Assembly (NCBI GenBank): GCA_023425865.1
Contig: JAFABV010000079.1
Coordinates: 1-36,685 of the forward strand
From: Bacteroidota bacterium
GTDB taxonomy: Bacteria > Bacteroidota > Bacteroidia > Bacteroidales > Bacteroidaceae
Direction: 5' to 3'
Length of the DNA: 36,685 nucleotides
Position numbers and translations under genes: made by a program. The notes below the pieces were generated by a model. It saw nothing but the letters and a program-made list of their open reading frames with translations, made no database searches and had not been told where the DNA came from. Positions 1 through 6,377 of this stretch are shown here, one piece after another. Numbering within the stretch: position 1 is the first letter of the stretch; every line of letters begins with the position of its first letter.

Positions 1-164
1 ACGCGGTCATCATTGACCCGGCGACCACGCACGAGCTCAACACGCTTTTTGAACAAGAGAAGAAGGAGTCGTTTAGGCTTACAAAAGAAAAATGGAACCA
101 ATGGCGCACACCCTTTCAGAAATTCAAGGGGTGGTTTGCGCACCTGCTTGCTCCATTTCTTTAG
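1..164 (+). CDS. cls: cardiolipin synthase C-terminus (partial, 5' end outside window)
   Basis: Reading from base 3, an open frame of 53 codons ends at TAG 162-164. It enters at AVIIDPATTHELNTLF and ends in a Trp/Arg/Lys-rich stretch (KWNQWRTPFQKFKGWFAHLL, then APFL). Cardiolipin synthases of the phospholipase D superfamily end this way: an acidic/Ser segment, then W-x-x-R, a KF motif, and a hydrophobic tail of the L-L-(S/A)-P-(L/F)-L type. The enzyme condenses two phosphatidylglycerols into cardiolipin at the inner membrane. Only the tail is present, so neither HKD catalytic motif can be seen and the call rests on tail similarity. A hairpin with a T-run at 219-249 probably terminates it. The ATG-initiated frame at 13-213 is a shadow of this gene. 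Confidence 0.6.
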   Translation, partial: AVIIDPATTHELNTLFEQEKKESFRLTKEKWNQWRTPFQKFKGWFAHLLAPFL

Positions 165-218
165 AGGCGAAAGGGGATTAAGGGGGAAGGAGAGTAAGGG
201 GAAAGGAGAGTAAGGAGG

Positions 219-249
219 TCTGAGGGCGAAATTCCCCTCAGATTTTATT
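219..249 (+). terminator. intrinsic terminator of the cls-like gene
   Basis: TCTGAGGG (219-226) and CCCTCAGA (235-242) form a perfect 8-bp stem around an 8-nt loop, followed at once by TTTTATT. This fits a rho-independent terminator for the + strand gene ending at 164. The stem overlaps the stop codon (238-240) of the convergent LuxR gene; read from that side it lacks a U-tract. Confidence 0.7.
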
Positions 250-834
250 AATATCCACATACCCGTGCATCACCGCGTAGATGGTAAGGGCCGACACACT
301 CTTCATGCCCAATTTCTCCATGATGTTCTTGCGGTGGGTGATAACGGTAGTCAAGCCGATATTCAACTTATCGGCTATTTCCTTATTGATATATCCTTGA
401 ACAATAAGGCTCAGCACTTCTATCTCACGGTCCGACAATATCTTTGCCGTCAAGGCCTTAGGCATCGGTGGCAGGTTCTTGCCGTGCGCATGAGCGTGCT
501 GCTCAAGCATGAGCAGCGAGCGCACCAACTGCTCTTCGGGCACATTGACGCAAAGGCTGTGATAGCCGGCCGGTTGCGAAGAAGGGTCGGCGCTGGGAGT
601 CAGTACGATGGTCTTGTGCCGGCGTTCAGCGAAAAAGTCGCGCGCCTGCAGCAGAATACTCTGCGACACGAAGAAATGGTAGAACACATCGGGATTCTCC
701 TCAGCGGCCTCCAACTCTTCCACCGAGCCAAAGGTTTCCACCGTCATGATCGGAATCACGTGCTGCAACATCTGCTTCATCCCCATTAGGGCCAGCGTGT
801 TGGTGTCTAATACTGCTATCTTAGGACGTTCCAT
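238..834 (-). CDS. LuxR-type response-regulator-like transcription factor with degenerate receiver
   Basis: 198 aa. Residues ~132-195 form a NarL/LuxR-type helix-turn-helix: LSDREIEVL, then GYINKEIADKLNIGLTTVITHR, then IMEKLGMKS. Residues 1-~115 have receiver-like size and pattern (IAVLD at 6-10, IVLTP at 76-80), but the acidic pair is reduced to one Asp (D10) and the usual phospho-acceptor position (~54-57) reads FFVS with no Asp. It is therefore probably not controlled by phosphorylation (inference). The HTH is strikingly like that of the next gene upstream (1089-2045), including the THR(K/R)NI segment and a C-terminal (Y/L)VDI, so the two look like a duplicated regulator pair. A 254-bp spacer made largely of GT-rich and TTTTGAA tandem repeats separates them. 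Targets are unknown. Confidence 0.8.
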   Translation of the reverse strand: MERPKIAVLDTNTLALMGMKQMLQHVIPIMTVETFGSVEELEAAEENPDVFYHFFVSQSILLQARDFFAERRHKTIVLTPSADPSSQPAGYHSLCVNVPEEQLVRSLLMLEQHAHAHGKNLPPMPKALTAKILSDREIEVLSLIVQGYINKEIADKLNIGLTTVITHRKNIMEKLGMKSVSALTIYAVMHGYVDINKI

Positions 835-836
835 GA

Positions 837-984
837 TTGGTGGGTTGGTTTGTTGGTGGGTTGGTGGGTTGGTTTGTTGGTGGGCTGGTGGGTTGGTTTG
901 TTGGTGGGTTGGTGGGCTGGTTTGTTGGTGGGCCGGTGGGTTGGTTTGTTTGTGGGTTGGTGGGCCGGTGGGCTGGTTTGTTTG
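837..984. repeat. GT-rich minisatellite, 8-bp basal unit with 24-bp higher-order period
   Basis: The + strand is built of 8-bp units GGTTTGTT, GGTGGGTT and GGTGGG(C)T. GGTTTG recurs at 847, 871, 895, 919 and 943 (exactly 24 bp apart), then at 975 (24+8). Runs of GG/GGG every few bases give the + strand G-quadruplex potential (inference). It lies directly upstream of the ATG of the LuxR-like gene ending at 238. Any transcript starting beyond it would carry a C-rich leader copied from the G-rich strand. Confidence 0.9.
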
Positions 985-1055
985 GATAACCCACTCCTCC
1001 CCTCCACCGGCACATTTACCAATAGTGAAAGGAGATTGAAGCCTTCGCGTCAGCC

Positions 1056-1087
1056 AATTTTGAATTTTGAATTTTGAATTTTGAATT
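1056..1087. repeat. 7-bp tandem repeat (AATTTTG) x ~4.6
   Basis: Four consecutive AATTTTG units plus AATT end one base before the stop codon (1089-1091) of the hemerythrin-LuxR gene. Function unknown; copy number could vary by slippage. Confidence 0.9.
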
Positions 1088-1088
1088 A

Positions 1089-2045
1089 CTAAAGTTTTAC
1101 ACTCGTAATATCCACCAGGTTGTTCACGATGGCATAGATGGTGAGACCCGCCGGAGAGTGTATCTGCAACTTCCGGGCGATATTACGGCGATGGGTAATC
1201 ACCGTATTCACCGAGATGCACAGATGGTCGGCTATCTCCTTATTGGCCATGCCCTGCACCACGCCGATAATCACGTCACGCTCGCGATCCGACAACTGGT
1301 CCTGCGCGTTGGGGTTCTGGTTGATCATATTACTGATCTTCGCGCTCACGTCATCGCGCCGGGTCTTCATCTCCAACCTGCGAATGGCCGGGATAAACAG
1401 CTGCTCCTCCACCTCGGCATGTTCAGCCAACCACATCTCACAATTATATATATTATATAAGGTGGCCGTGAGCTGGTTATTGCGCAAACCATCAGAGGGC
1501 AGATACTTGATGATGATGTTCTTCAGTTCACGCAACTTCACGTCGGTCTGACCATGGTGCTTAGAATAAGTGTCAATATCATAGTCGCCGGATTGCTCGC
1601 CGCGCCCCAAAGCCTCAACATAAGGGAAAACCATCTTCTCCTCATACTGCATATGCTTGCGTATGTCGTGGGCATACTCATCATAAAGCCGCATGATCAG
1701 GTGCGCCAGATTATCACTCTTGTCGAGTGCGCCGTCGAGTTCTTTTCTGATGGTAGGCAACTGAAAATCAAGATAATAGGCATGACTGGCCCGAAGATAA
1801 TGTATCACCGTGGGAATAGACAGTTTATGGGCATCATCCGTTTCGCGATAGCCATTGATCGTGAAGTTGACCACTGCCAAGAAAGTATATGTATCCACGC
1901 CTTGGTCTTCGCAGACTTCCTTCACCGTTTTGTCGCCAAACCCTAAGTTGATGCCAAACGAGCCTAAGCTCTGCAATACGCTATAATTATCTTTGATGAT
2001 GTTTATCAGCCTATCATCGGGCTCATACATCTTCTGATTCTTCAT
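1089..2045 (-). CDS. RIC/hemerythrin-like di-iron domain fused to LuxR helix-turn-helix
   Basis: 318 aa with three parts. Residues ~8-62 resemble the ScdA/RIC N-terminal domain (DUF542): SFGINLGFGDKTVKEVCEDQ. The Cys-Cys-x-Gly motif usual there is replaced by LGFG. Residues ~80-225 form a hemerythrin-like four-helix unit with probable iron ligands among His88, His131, Glu135, His164, His209 and Glu213; visible motifs are HMQYEEKMVFP and AEHAEVEEQLFIP. Residues ~250-315 form a LuxR-type HTH (LSDRERDVI, NKEIADHLCISVNTVITHRR). RIC proteins such as YtfE and ScdA repair iron-sulfur clusters damaged by NO or oxidants. Fusion to a DNA-binding domain suggests a di-iron sensor for O2, NO or redox (inference). 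The paired LuxR gene lies just downstream. The gene borders a long repeat island, which limits what can be said about its regulation. Confidence 0.85.
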   Translation of the reverse strand: MKNQKMYEPDDRLINIIKDNYSVLQSLGSFGINLGFGDKTVKEVCEDQGVDTYTFLAVVNFTINGYRETDDAHKLSIPTVIHYLRASHAYYLDFQLPTIRKELDGALDKSDNLAHLIMRLYDEYAHDIRKHMQYEEKMVFPYVEALGRGEQSGDYDIDTYSKHHGQTDVKLRELKNIIIKYLPSDGLRNNQLTATLYNIYNCEMWLAEHAEVEEQLFIPAIRRLEMKTRRDDVSAKISNMINQNPNAQDQLSDRERDVIIGVVQGMANKEIADHLCISVNTVITHRRNIARKLQIHSPAGLTIYAIVNNLVDITSVKL

Positions 2046-2077
2046 ACCCTTATCCTTCTTTCAATGAAATTGATTTG

Positions 2078-2108
2078 CAAAATAACTAAAAATTAGTGAC
2101 ATAGCCAA
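2078..2108 (-). promoter_or_regulatory. possible promoter of the hemerythrin-LuxR gene
   Basis: On the - strand, TATTTTG (2084-2078) is a near match to the Bacteroidetes -7 box TAnnTTTG, one base short. A TTG (2108-2106) lies 21 bp upstream, within the usual -33/-7 spacing. The ATG is at 2045. The imperfect -7 box keeps confidence low. Confidence 0.35.
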
Positions 2109-2324
2109 TCATTGCTCTTGATTTTTTGAAAAAAACTACACCATCTTCTTTTGCAGAGAGCAAACATACATCATTAAAATCCCACGCCCCTGAAGACTTG
2201 CGTCATATTGCGCCTTTCCGTCCCGTCCCTTCCACCACGCGCCTCCAGCGAATATGAGAATATCGTCTCAGAGTTAGCACCGTGCGGTTACCATTTTCCC
2301 TCTTAGAGTGTAATCCGTGATTAT

Positions 2325-2434
2325 TAATAACCAGCGCGGTGGTGGGTATTTCACACAGGTGTTTTTTTGCACGCGGACGTTATTTTTGGCACGCAGAGCC
2401 GCAGAGAGTTTGGAGTTGCGCATCTTCAATGCAG
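2325..2434 (+). repeat. type M repeat (CACGCAG module)
   Basis: Contains CACGCAGAGCCGCAGAGAG-like sequence followed by GGAGTTGCGCATC...ATGCAGAGGAG. The small stem at 2420-2432 is GCAT-CTTCA-ATGC. Other copies lie at 2826-2940, 11700-11790, 12285-12380, 16690-16790, 35829-35930, 36328-36412 and 36600-36685. Confidence 0.8.
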
Positions 2435-2655
2435 AGGAGAGAGGTGGTAAGCAGAGAGGCAGAGCTTTACCTCGGAGAGCCCCTCATTCTCAGGACTTAC
2501 GGCGTGAGCTATTGCCTCGCCGAGGCACCGCTCAATAGCTGAGGGCTTCGCGAGGTACGAGCGAAACCCTCAGATGGGTTTTGCTTTGTAATGTCCACCT
2601 CCGGAGGAGGTGCCCAGCATCCGCACACCTCCCCCTCCTCTGCGTCTCTGCGTGC
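2435..2655 (-). repeat. type C repeat (CTGAGGG hairpin module), reverse orientation
   Basis: About 220 bp that recurs nearly base for base at 36105-36327 and in part at 12600-12750, both on the opposite strand. It contains a long stem at 2539-2573 (CTGAGGGCTTCGC pairing with GCGAAACCCTCAG), a GCCTCGCCGAGGC palindrome near 2515-2527, and a CCACCTCCGGAGG dyad near 2600. Confidence 0.85.
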
Positions 2656-2698
2656 CAAATATCCCCCCCCCTGTATGAGACAACCACCTCCTCGCATG

Positions 2699-2803
2699 TT
2701 TTTTTAACACGGATGGCACGGAATATTCGGAATTACCATCCGGCACATTTGGATGGGTACGGAGCATCGCTTTGCGATGGCCGGATGGCACGGAAACCTG
2801 CAT
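2699..2803 (-). repeat. type F ~100-bp repeat, reverse orientation
   Basis: Reads as a T-run, then AACACGGATGGCACGGAAT..., the core hairpin CATCGC-TTT-GCGATG (2765-2779), and CCGGATGGCACGGAAAC. It matches the forward copies at 3441, 3636, 12173, 12446, 16369, 16586 and 35966 after reverse complementing. Confidence 0.85.
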
Positions 2804-2825
2804 GCGTTTACTCCTATTCTCCATT

Positions 2826-2940
2826 CCTCCTCTGGCCATCGGCCCTCTGATTCCATCCCCTCCTCTACATCAAAGATGTGCAGCTCCAAACTCTCTGCGG
2901 CTCTGCGTGCCAAAGAAACGCCTGTGTGCAACATACACCA
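2826..2940 (-). repeat. type M repeat, reverse orientation
   Basis: Contains GGCCATCGGCC (small dyad), the stem ACATC-AAA-GATGT (2867-2879), then AAACTCTCTGCGGCTCTGCG. The terminal pair of the stem is A-T here instead of the usual G-C, with both sides changed together, so pairing is kept. Confidence 0.8.
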
Positions 2941-3060
2941 TCCTTGGCATGTCAAATCCCATTCTCTCCATGCCATACGTCTCCGCCGAACTCGCCAACC
3001 TTCACTGCAGAACTCGGTATCCTTCACTGCCTGACTCGCCAGATGTCTCCCCAGTGTTCT

Positions 3061-3339
3061 CCTACCCCGAAGGGGTTGAACGCTTGATAGGGCAGGGTTG
3101 GCGCGAAGCGACTACCCTGTCTAACCGTCGTACCGTATGTATAAGAACTCTGTAAGAGTTCAAGAAGCGTTTGCAACCAACACCGCATGACGACAACCGC
3201 AGTTCTTGAAAATGTTGAACACCTACAGAGTTCGTCCATCCGGCGCAAGCGTAGACACGGTAGGCACGTCATGTCTCCCTGCTATCGCCATGCGTGCCAA
3301 CCGTGCCCTATCAAGAGTTTATCCCCTTCGGGGAAAGCT
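3061..3339. repeat. type P long imperfect palindrome, copy 1
   Basis: About 279 bp. The left edge carries CCCC-GAA-GGGG (3065-3075), then GCTTGATAGGGCAGGGTTGG. The right edge mirrors it with CAACCGTGCCCTATCAAG and CCCC-TTC-GGGG (3323-3333). The inner arms carry AACTCT-GTA-AGAGTT and a mirrored CTACAGAGTTC. The arms match copy 2 (11876-12151) closely, whereas the central ~50 bp differ completely between copies. Confidence 0.85.
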
Positions 3340-3341
3340 AA

Positions 3342-3376
3342 TGGATTGTGAGGGAAAGCCAATGGATTGTGAGGAA
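3342..3376. repeat. short direct duplication
   Basis: AATGGATTGTGAGG occurs twice, 20 bp apart (from 3341 and 3361), directly after the P palindrome. No function seen. Confidence 0.7.
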
Positions 3377-3440
3377 TATTTCTTAGACGCTACTATATTC
3401 CGCATTGAGCGTGTTTGTTCAATGGGAAAGGGGAGGCAGG

Positions 3441-3542
3441 TTTCCGTGGTATCCGCCCATCGCAAAGCGATGATCCGTAGTATCAAGGTGTGCCGGACGG
3501 CAATTCCGAAAATTCCGTGCCATCCGTGTTAAAAAAAAAAAA
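3441..3542 (+). repeat. type F repeat
   Basis: Runs from TTTCCGTGGTATCCGCC through the core hairpin CATCGC-AAA-GCGATG (3458-3472) and GTGCCGGACGGCAATTCCG to CCATCCGTGTTA and a run of about a dozen A. The A-run length differs from copy to copy. Confidence 0.85.
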
Positions 3543-3546
3543 GAGG

Positions 3547-3635
3547 TGGCCCCTCCCCGGCCCTCCCCGTTGGGGCGGGAGAGGCTCGCGCGATGGGAGC
3601 GCTGCGTGCAGATGACTAGTGATATGGGTGTGCGG
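3547..3635 (+). repeat. type D repeat (CCCTCCCCG module)
   Basis: C-rich stretch with stem CCCC-GTT-GGGG, then GGGAGAGGCTCGCGCGATGG and GAGCGCTGCGTGCAGATGAC, always followed at once by a type F repeat. Other copies are at 16259-16368 and 16479-16585. Confidence 0.85.
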
Positions 3636-3730
3636 TTTCCGTGGTATCCGCCCATCGCAAAGCGATGATCCGTTTTATCAAAATGTGCCGGATGGCAATT
3701 CCGAAAATTCCGTGTTATCCGTGTTAAAAA
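3636..3730 (+). repeat. type F repeat
   Basis: Same layout as the copy at 3441, with core hairpin CATCGC-AAA-GCGATG at 3653-3667 and ending in GTGTTAAAAA. Degenerate CACGCAG-like sequence follows to ~3870. Confidence 0.85.
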
Positions 3731-3926
3731 GAAACCGCGCAAGGTGGCGATTGTCTCACGCAGGGTAGGTTCTATTTCACGCAGCAGCGCAGAGGAGGGA
3801 AGGTGTGCTGTTGCCGGGCACTTCCCCCCGCGCCTCTGCATGAAATAAAACCCCTTTGCGTGGGAGAGAAGGGTGATGGCTACCACCCATACAACTGTTG
3901 GCCCACATTCGACCTGATAATGAATT

Positions 3927-3969
3927 AGGCATCCCTCTCTTCCGCCATAGCGGCGTAGATGAGGGATGC
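3927..3969 (-). terminator. large stem-loop downstream of the alpha-galactosidase gene
   Basis: GGCATCCCTC (3927-3936) pairs perfectly with GAGGGATGCC (3960-3969); inside is a second small stem CCGC/GCGG. It lies ~140 bp past the GH36 stop. There is no strong U-tract on the - strand side, so the terminator role is tentative. Confidence 0.45.
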
Positions 3970-4052
3970 CATTTTTGCCCTACCGTGGAAGAGAGGCACC
4001 GTTTCTCGTGTTGCGGGCTGCGTAGCTCTCTAACATCATCTGGTAGCGGTTA

Positions 4053-4074
4053 CCCCGACACTTGCAGTGCGGGG
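4053..4074 (-). terminator. hairpin close to the alpha-galactosidase stop codon
   Basis: CCCCG (4053-4057) and CGGGG (4070-4074), with inner CACT/AGTG pairing, make a strong hairpin 33 bp downstream of the GH36 stop at 4108. No T-run follows on the - strand, so it may act as a 3' end stabiliser rather than a classical terminator. Confidence 0.5.
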
Positions 4075-4107
4075 CCACAGCGTTATCCTGAGACTAATCC
4101 TTTTATC

Positions 4108-6297
4108 TTATTCTGCGTTGAGTTCTATAACATGACTCGTTGCCTCGTTAGAGGTCAGGATGTTGAGTCCCACCTTCATGAGATAGTCGCCCGTGTAACG
4201 CTGTCCGTTGCAGTCGAGCGTAGAAGTGGTGTTCGGCATGAGGTTGATCTCCTTGACCGTGTAAGTCTTGTTGGTGTCGAGGCCCTGCAGCCTTACATTG
4301 CGCACGGGCTCCTGGAACCGCGGATGAAGGTCGTAGGCAAAGACCACAGCCTGCCGCTTGTCTTGCGACACATAGTTGACGGCGGCGTGGTTGCCCTCGT
4401 AGGGCGACACGAGACGATACTGCTCGCCATCAAGGATGACTCCTTGCAGGCGGCGCCAGTTGGCCACGGCACCTTGCGTGAACTGGTAGTCGGCAGGACT
4501 CATCGTCTTGAGGTCGATGTCGAAGCCGAGCTTGCACATCGAGGCCACATCGGTGCGGAACTTCACGCTGGTGCGGGTGTTCCAGTTGGTGACGTGGGCG
4601 GCGATGGCCTTCGAGGGGAAGAACTTCGACATCGACCACTGGATGTAAAGACGCTCGTAGGGGTCGGTGTCGTCGCTGGGCCACAGCTCACCAAAGTATT
4701 TCAGGGCCTCATAGTCGCAGCGCGCGCCACCGCCGGAGCAGAGCATCATCTCGAGTTTGGGATATTTGGCGGCGATGCGGTCGAGCACCTTGTACAGACC
4801 ACGCACGTAGTCGATGTAGAGATTGCCCTGCTTGGCATTGAGATAGGGCGAATAGATATTGGTGATGGGCGAGTTGCAGTCCCACTTGAAATAGACGATG
4901 TTGGGGTTCTCGGTCATCAGACGGTCGACCACACCGAAGACATGGTCTTGCACAGCAGGATTCGACAGGTCGAGCACGAGCTGGTTGCGGTAATAGTAGG
5001 TCGTGCGGTTGGGCTGTTCGATCACCCAGTCACGGTGCTTCTCGTAGAGTTCACTCTTGGGGTTCACCATCTCGGGCTCTATCCATAGTCCGAACTTCAC
5101 GCCGGCTTCTTCGGCCGCCTTTGTCAGGGCCGCGATGCCACCGGGTAGCTTGGTGCGTGTGGGCTCCCAGTCGCCAAGGCCGGCATGGTCGTCCTTACGC
5201 GGATATTTGTTGCCATACCATCCGTCGTCGAGCAGAAACATCTCCACGCCGAGGTCTTTGGCATCTTTCATGAGCTGTGCCAGCGACTGCTGGTTGAAGT
5301 CGAAACCGGTGTTCTCCCAGTTGTTGAGCAGCGTCATGCGCGTGCCGCCACCGTTCCAGAGCTGATAGCTGCGTGCCCAGCGGTGCAGGTTGCGCGAGGC
5401 CTCAGACGTACCGTTGTGGCTCAGCGTGAAGACAAACTCGGGTGTCTTGAAGGTCTCACCGGCCTTGAGCACATAGTCGGAGGCATAGGGGTTGATGCCG
5501 GGGATAACTCGCAGCGCGCCTACATTGTCGACCTCGAAGGTACAGCTGAAGTTACCGGTCCAGCCGATGGTGCCCAGCATCACCGTTCCCTCGTTCTCGC
5601 GGGCCGGTGCGCCGATGCCAAGCTCGAAGAAGGGCTCGCTCTGCTCTGCGGCGCGTGTGCCGAGCTTGGTGTCTATGACCTTCTTGCCAAACTGCAGTTG
5701 CTGGGTGGCAGGCTGTCCCTCGCGGGCCCAGTCGCTGTGGTAGTTGGTGAGGAAATACTTGTCGGCCACGAAATAGAACATGCCGCTGGCATAGCGCCAT
5801 AGCGTCACGGGCTTCTTCTCCTTATGGCTCACCTCGCTCCAGGTCTTGATGACATTCTCCTCGGCATAGGCCACATAGTGTAGCGTCACCTCGTCGGCAT
5901 ACTTGTCGTCGGCCAGTCGGATGATGGTCTCGGTGCCACCGTTCACACTCTTCTGCTCGTGGCTCTGATAATATAGATAGGTGGTAAGGTTGCCGTCGGC
6001 GTGGGTGATGGCCAAGGCGGGCTCAAAGGAGTCTTCGCCGCCCGAGCCGGGATAGGCCTCACGCCCGCGGATGCCGTAGCTGCCGTCAGAGCCCGGTTTG
6101 ATCTTCCAGTCAAAATGGTCGAAGTCGGCGGCACTGGCCAGTCGGTCGCCCAGGTAGACCTGGTAGAGACGATGGTTGTCGGCCACCTGAAGGATGAGGT
6201 CGATGTCGTTGGTGCTGATGCGGATGTGTTGCTTGCCGCCAGCGTAGGCTCCCATCGTTGTGAGGAGGATGGAGAGCAGGGTGAATAACTTTTTCAT
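4108..6297 (-). CDS. secreted alpha-galactosidase, glycoside hydrolase family 36
   Basis: 729 aa. Residues 1-~19 form a signal peptide (MKKLFTLLSILLTTMGAYAG), so export to the periplasm or beyond is expected. An N-terminal beta-sandwich precedes a (beta/alpha)8 barrel with GH36 signatures: LLDDGWYG (355-362), GLWIEPEMV (403-411), and YFKWDCN with the probable nucleophile Asp473. The CSGGGARCDYE segment leads to WPSDDTDP, where Asp542 is the probable acid/base. GH36 enzymes of this size release terminal alpha-1,6-galactose from melibiose, raffinose-type sugars or galactomannan side chains. It follows the TonB-dependent receptor by 80 bp in the same direction, which suggests joint expression and work on alpha-galactosides taken up at the outer membrane. 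The exact substrate cannot be read from sequence. Long antisense frames here (e.g. 3898-5088) are shadows. Confidence 0.93.
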   Translation of the reverse strand: MKKLFTLLSILLTTMGAYAGGKQHIRISTNDIDLILQVADNHRLYQVYLGDRLASAADFDHFDWKIKPGSDGSYGIRGREAYPGSGGEDSFEPALAITHADGNLTTYLYYQSHEQKSVNGGTETIIRLADDKYADEVTLHYVAYAEENVIKTWSEVSHKEKKPVTLWRYASGMFYFVADKYFLTNYHSDWAREGQPATQQLQFGKKVIDTKLGTRAAEQSEPFFELGIGAPARENEGTVMLGTIGWTGNFSCTFEVDNVGALRVIPGINPYASDYVLKAGETFKTPEFVFTLSHNGTSEASRNLHRWARSYQLWNGGGTRMTLLNNWENTGFDFNQQSLAQLMKDAKDLGVEMFLLDDGWYGNKYPRKDDHAGLGDWEPTRTKLPGGIAALTKAAEEAGVKFGLWIEPEMVNPKSELYEKHRDWVIEQPNRTTYYYRNQLVLDLSNPAVQDHVFGVVDRLMTENPNIVYFKWDCNSPITNIYSPYLNAKQGNLYIDYVRGLYKVLDRIAAKYPKLEMMLCSGGGARCDYEALKYFGELWPSDDTDPYERLYIQWSMSKFFPSKAIAAHVTNWNTRTSVKFRTDVASMCKLGFDIDLKTMSPADYQFTQGAVANWRRLQGVILDGEQYRLVSPYEGNHAAVNYVSQDKRQAVVFAYDLHPRFQEPVRNVRLQGLDTNKTYTVKEINLMPNTTSTLDCNGQRYTGDYLMKVGLNILTSNEATSHVIELNAE

Positions 6298-6316
6298 ACT
6301 TAGGTTTTTAATCTTT

Positions 6317-6350
6317 GGGGCGCTGAGGCCTTGCGGCCCTCATACGCCCC
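6317..6350 (-). promoter_or_regulatory. intercistronic hairpin between TonB-dependent receptor and GH36
   Basis: GGGGCG (6317-6322) pairs with CGCCCC (6345-6350); GAGGCC and GGCC(C)CTC extend the stem around a TTGC loop. It sits in the 80-bp gap between the two genes. No TAnnTTTG box is visible in the gap, so the hairpin may tune or process a shared transcript (inference). Confidence 0.5.
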
Positions 6351-6377
6351 TTGTTGTTGGACGTATTGCTTGTAGAC

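Larger units (their letters stand above)
2046..4107. other. gene-free repeat island 1
   Basis: About 2 kb without a credible gene. 2046-2316 holds the leader of the - strand regulator and nothing else recognised. From ~2325 to ~3870 it is almost continuous dispersed repeat, in the order M, C, F (reverse), M (reverse), P palindrome, F, D, F, degenerate M. 3870-4107 holds two hairpins downstream of the GH36 gene. The open frames here are short, overlap on both strands and recur as translations of the repeats, so none is annotated as a gene. Confidence 0.85.

Noticed and set aside
13..213. 66-codon + strand frame at the window start
   Set aside because: Out of frame with the cls-like C-terminus that reads from base 3 and has a family-like tail.
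837..984. Small repetitive proteins (LVCWWVGG or PTHQPTNK repeats)
   Set aside because: They are translations of the minisatellite, open in several frames on both strands, with no support as genes.
3441..3542. Type F repeat as an intrinsic terminator
   Set aside because: In forward orientation the hairpins are followed by an A-run, and in reverse the T-run precedes them, so neither strand fits a rho-independent terminator.
3419..3886. 155-codon open frame on the - strand
   Set aside because: Made of F and D repeats; the same peptide phrases occur at 16412-16606.
2046..4107. Insertion sequence or transposon remnant
   Set aside because: No transposase fragment, IS-type terminal inverted repeat or clear target duplication could be recognised; non-autonomous elements remain possible.
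3898..5088. 396-codon + strand frame antisense to the GH36 gene
   Set aside because: The - strand carries clear GH36 catalytic motifs; the antisense frame has no recognisable domain.
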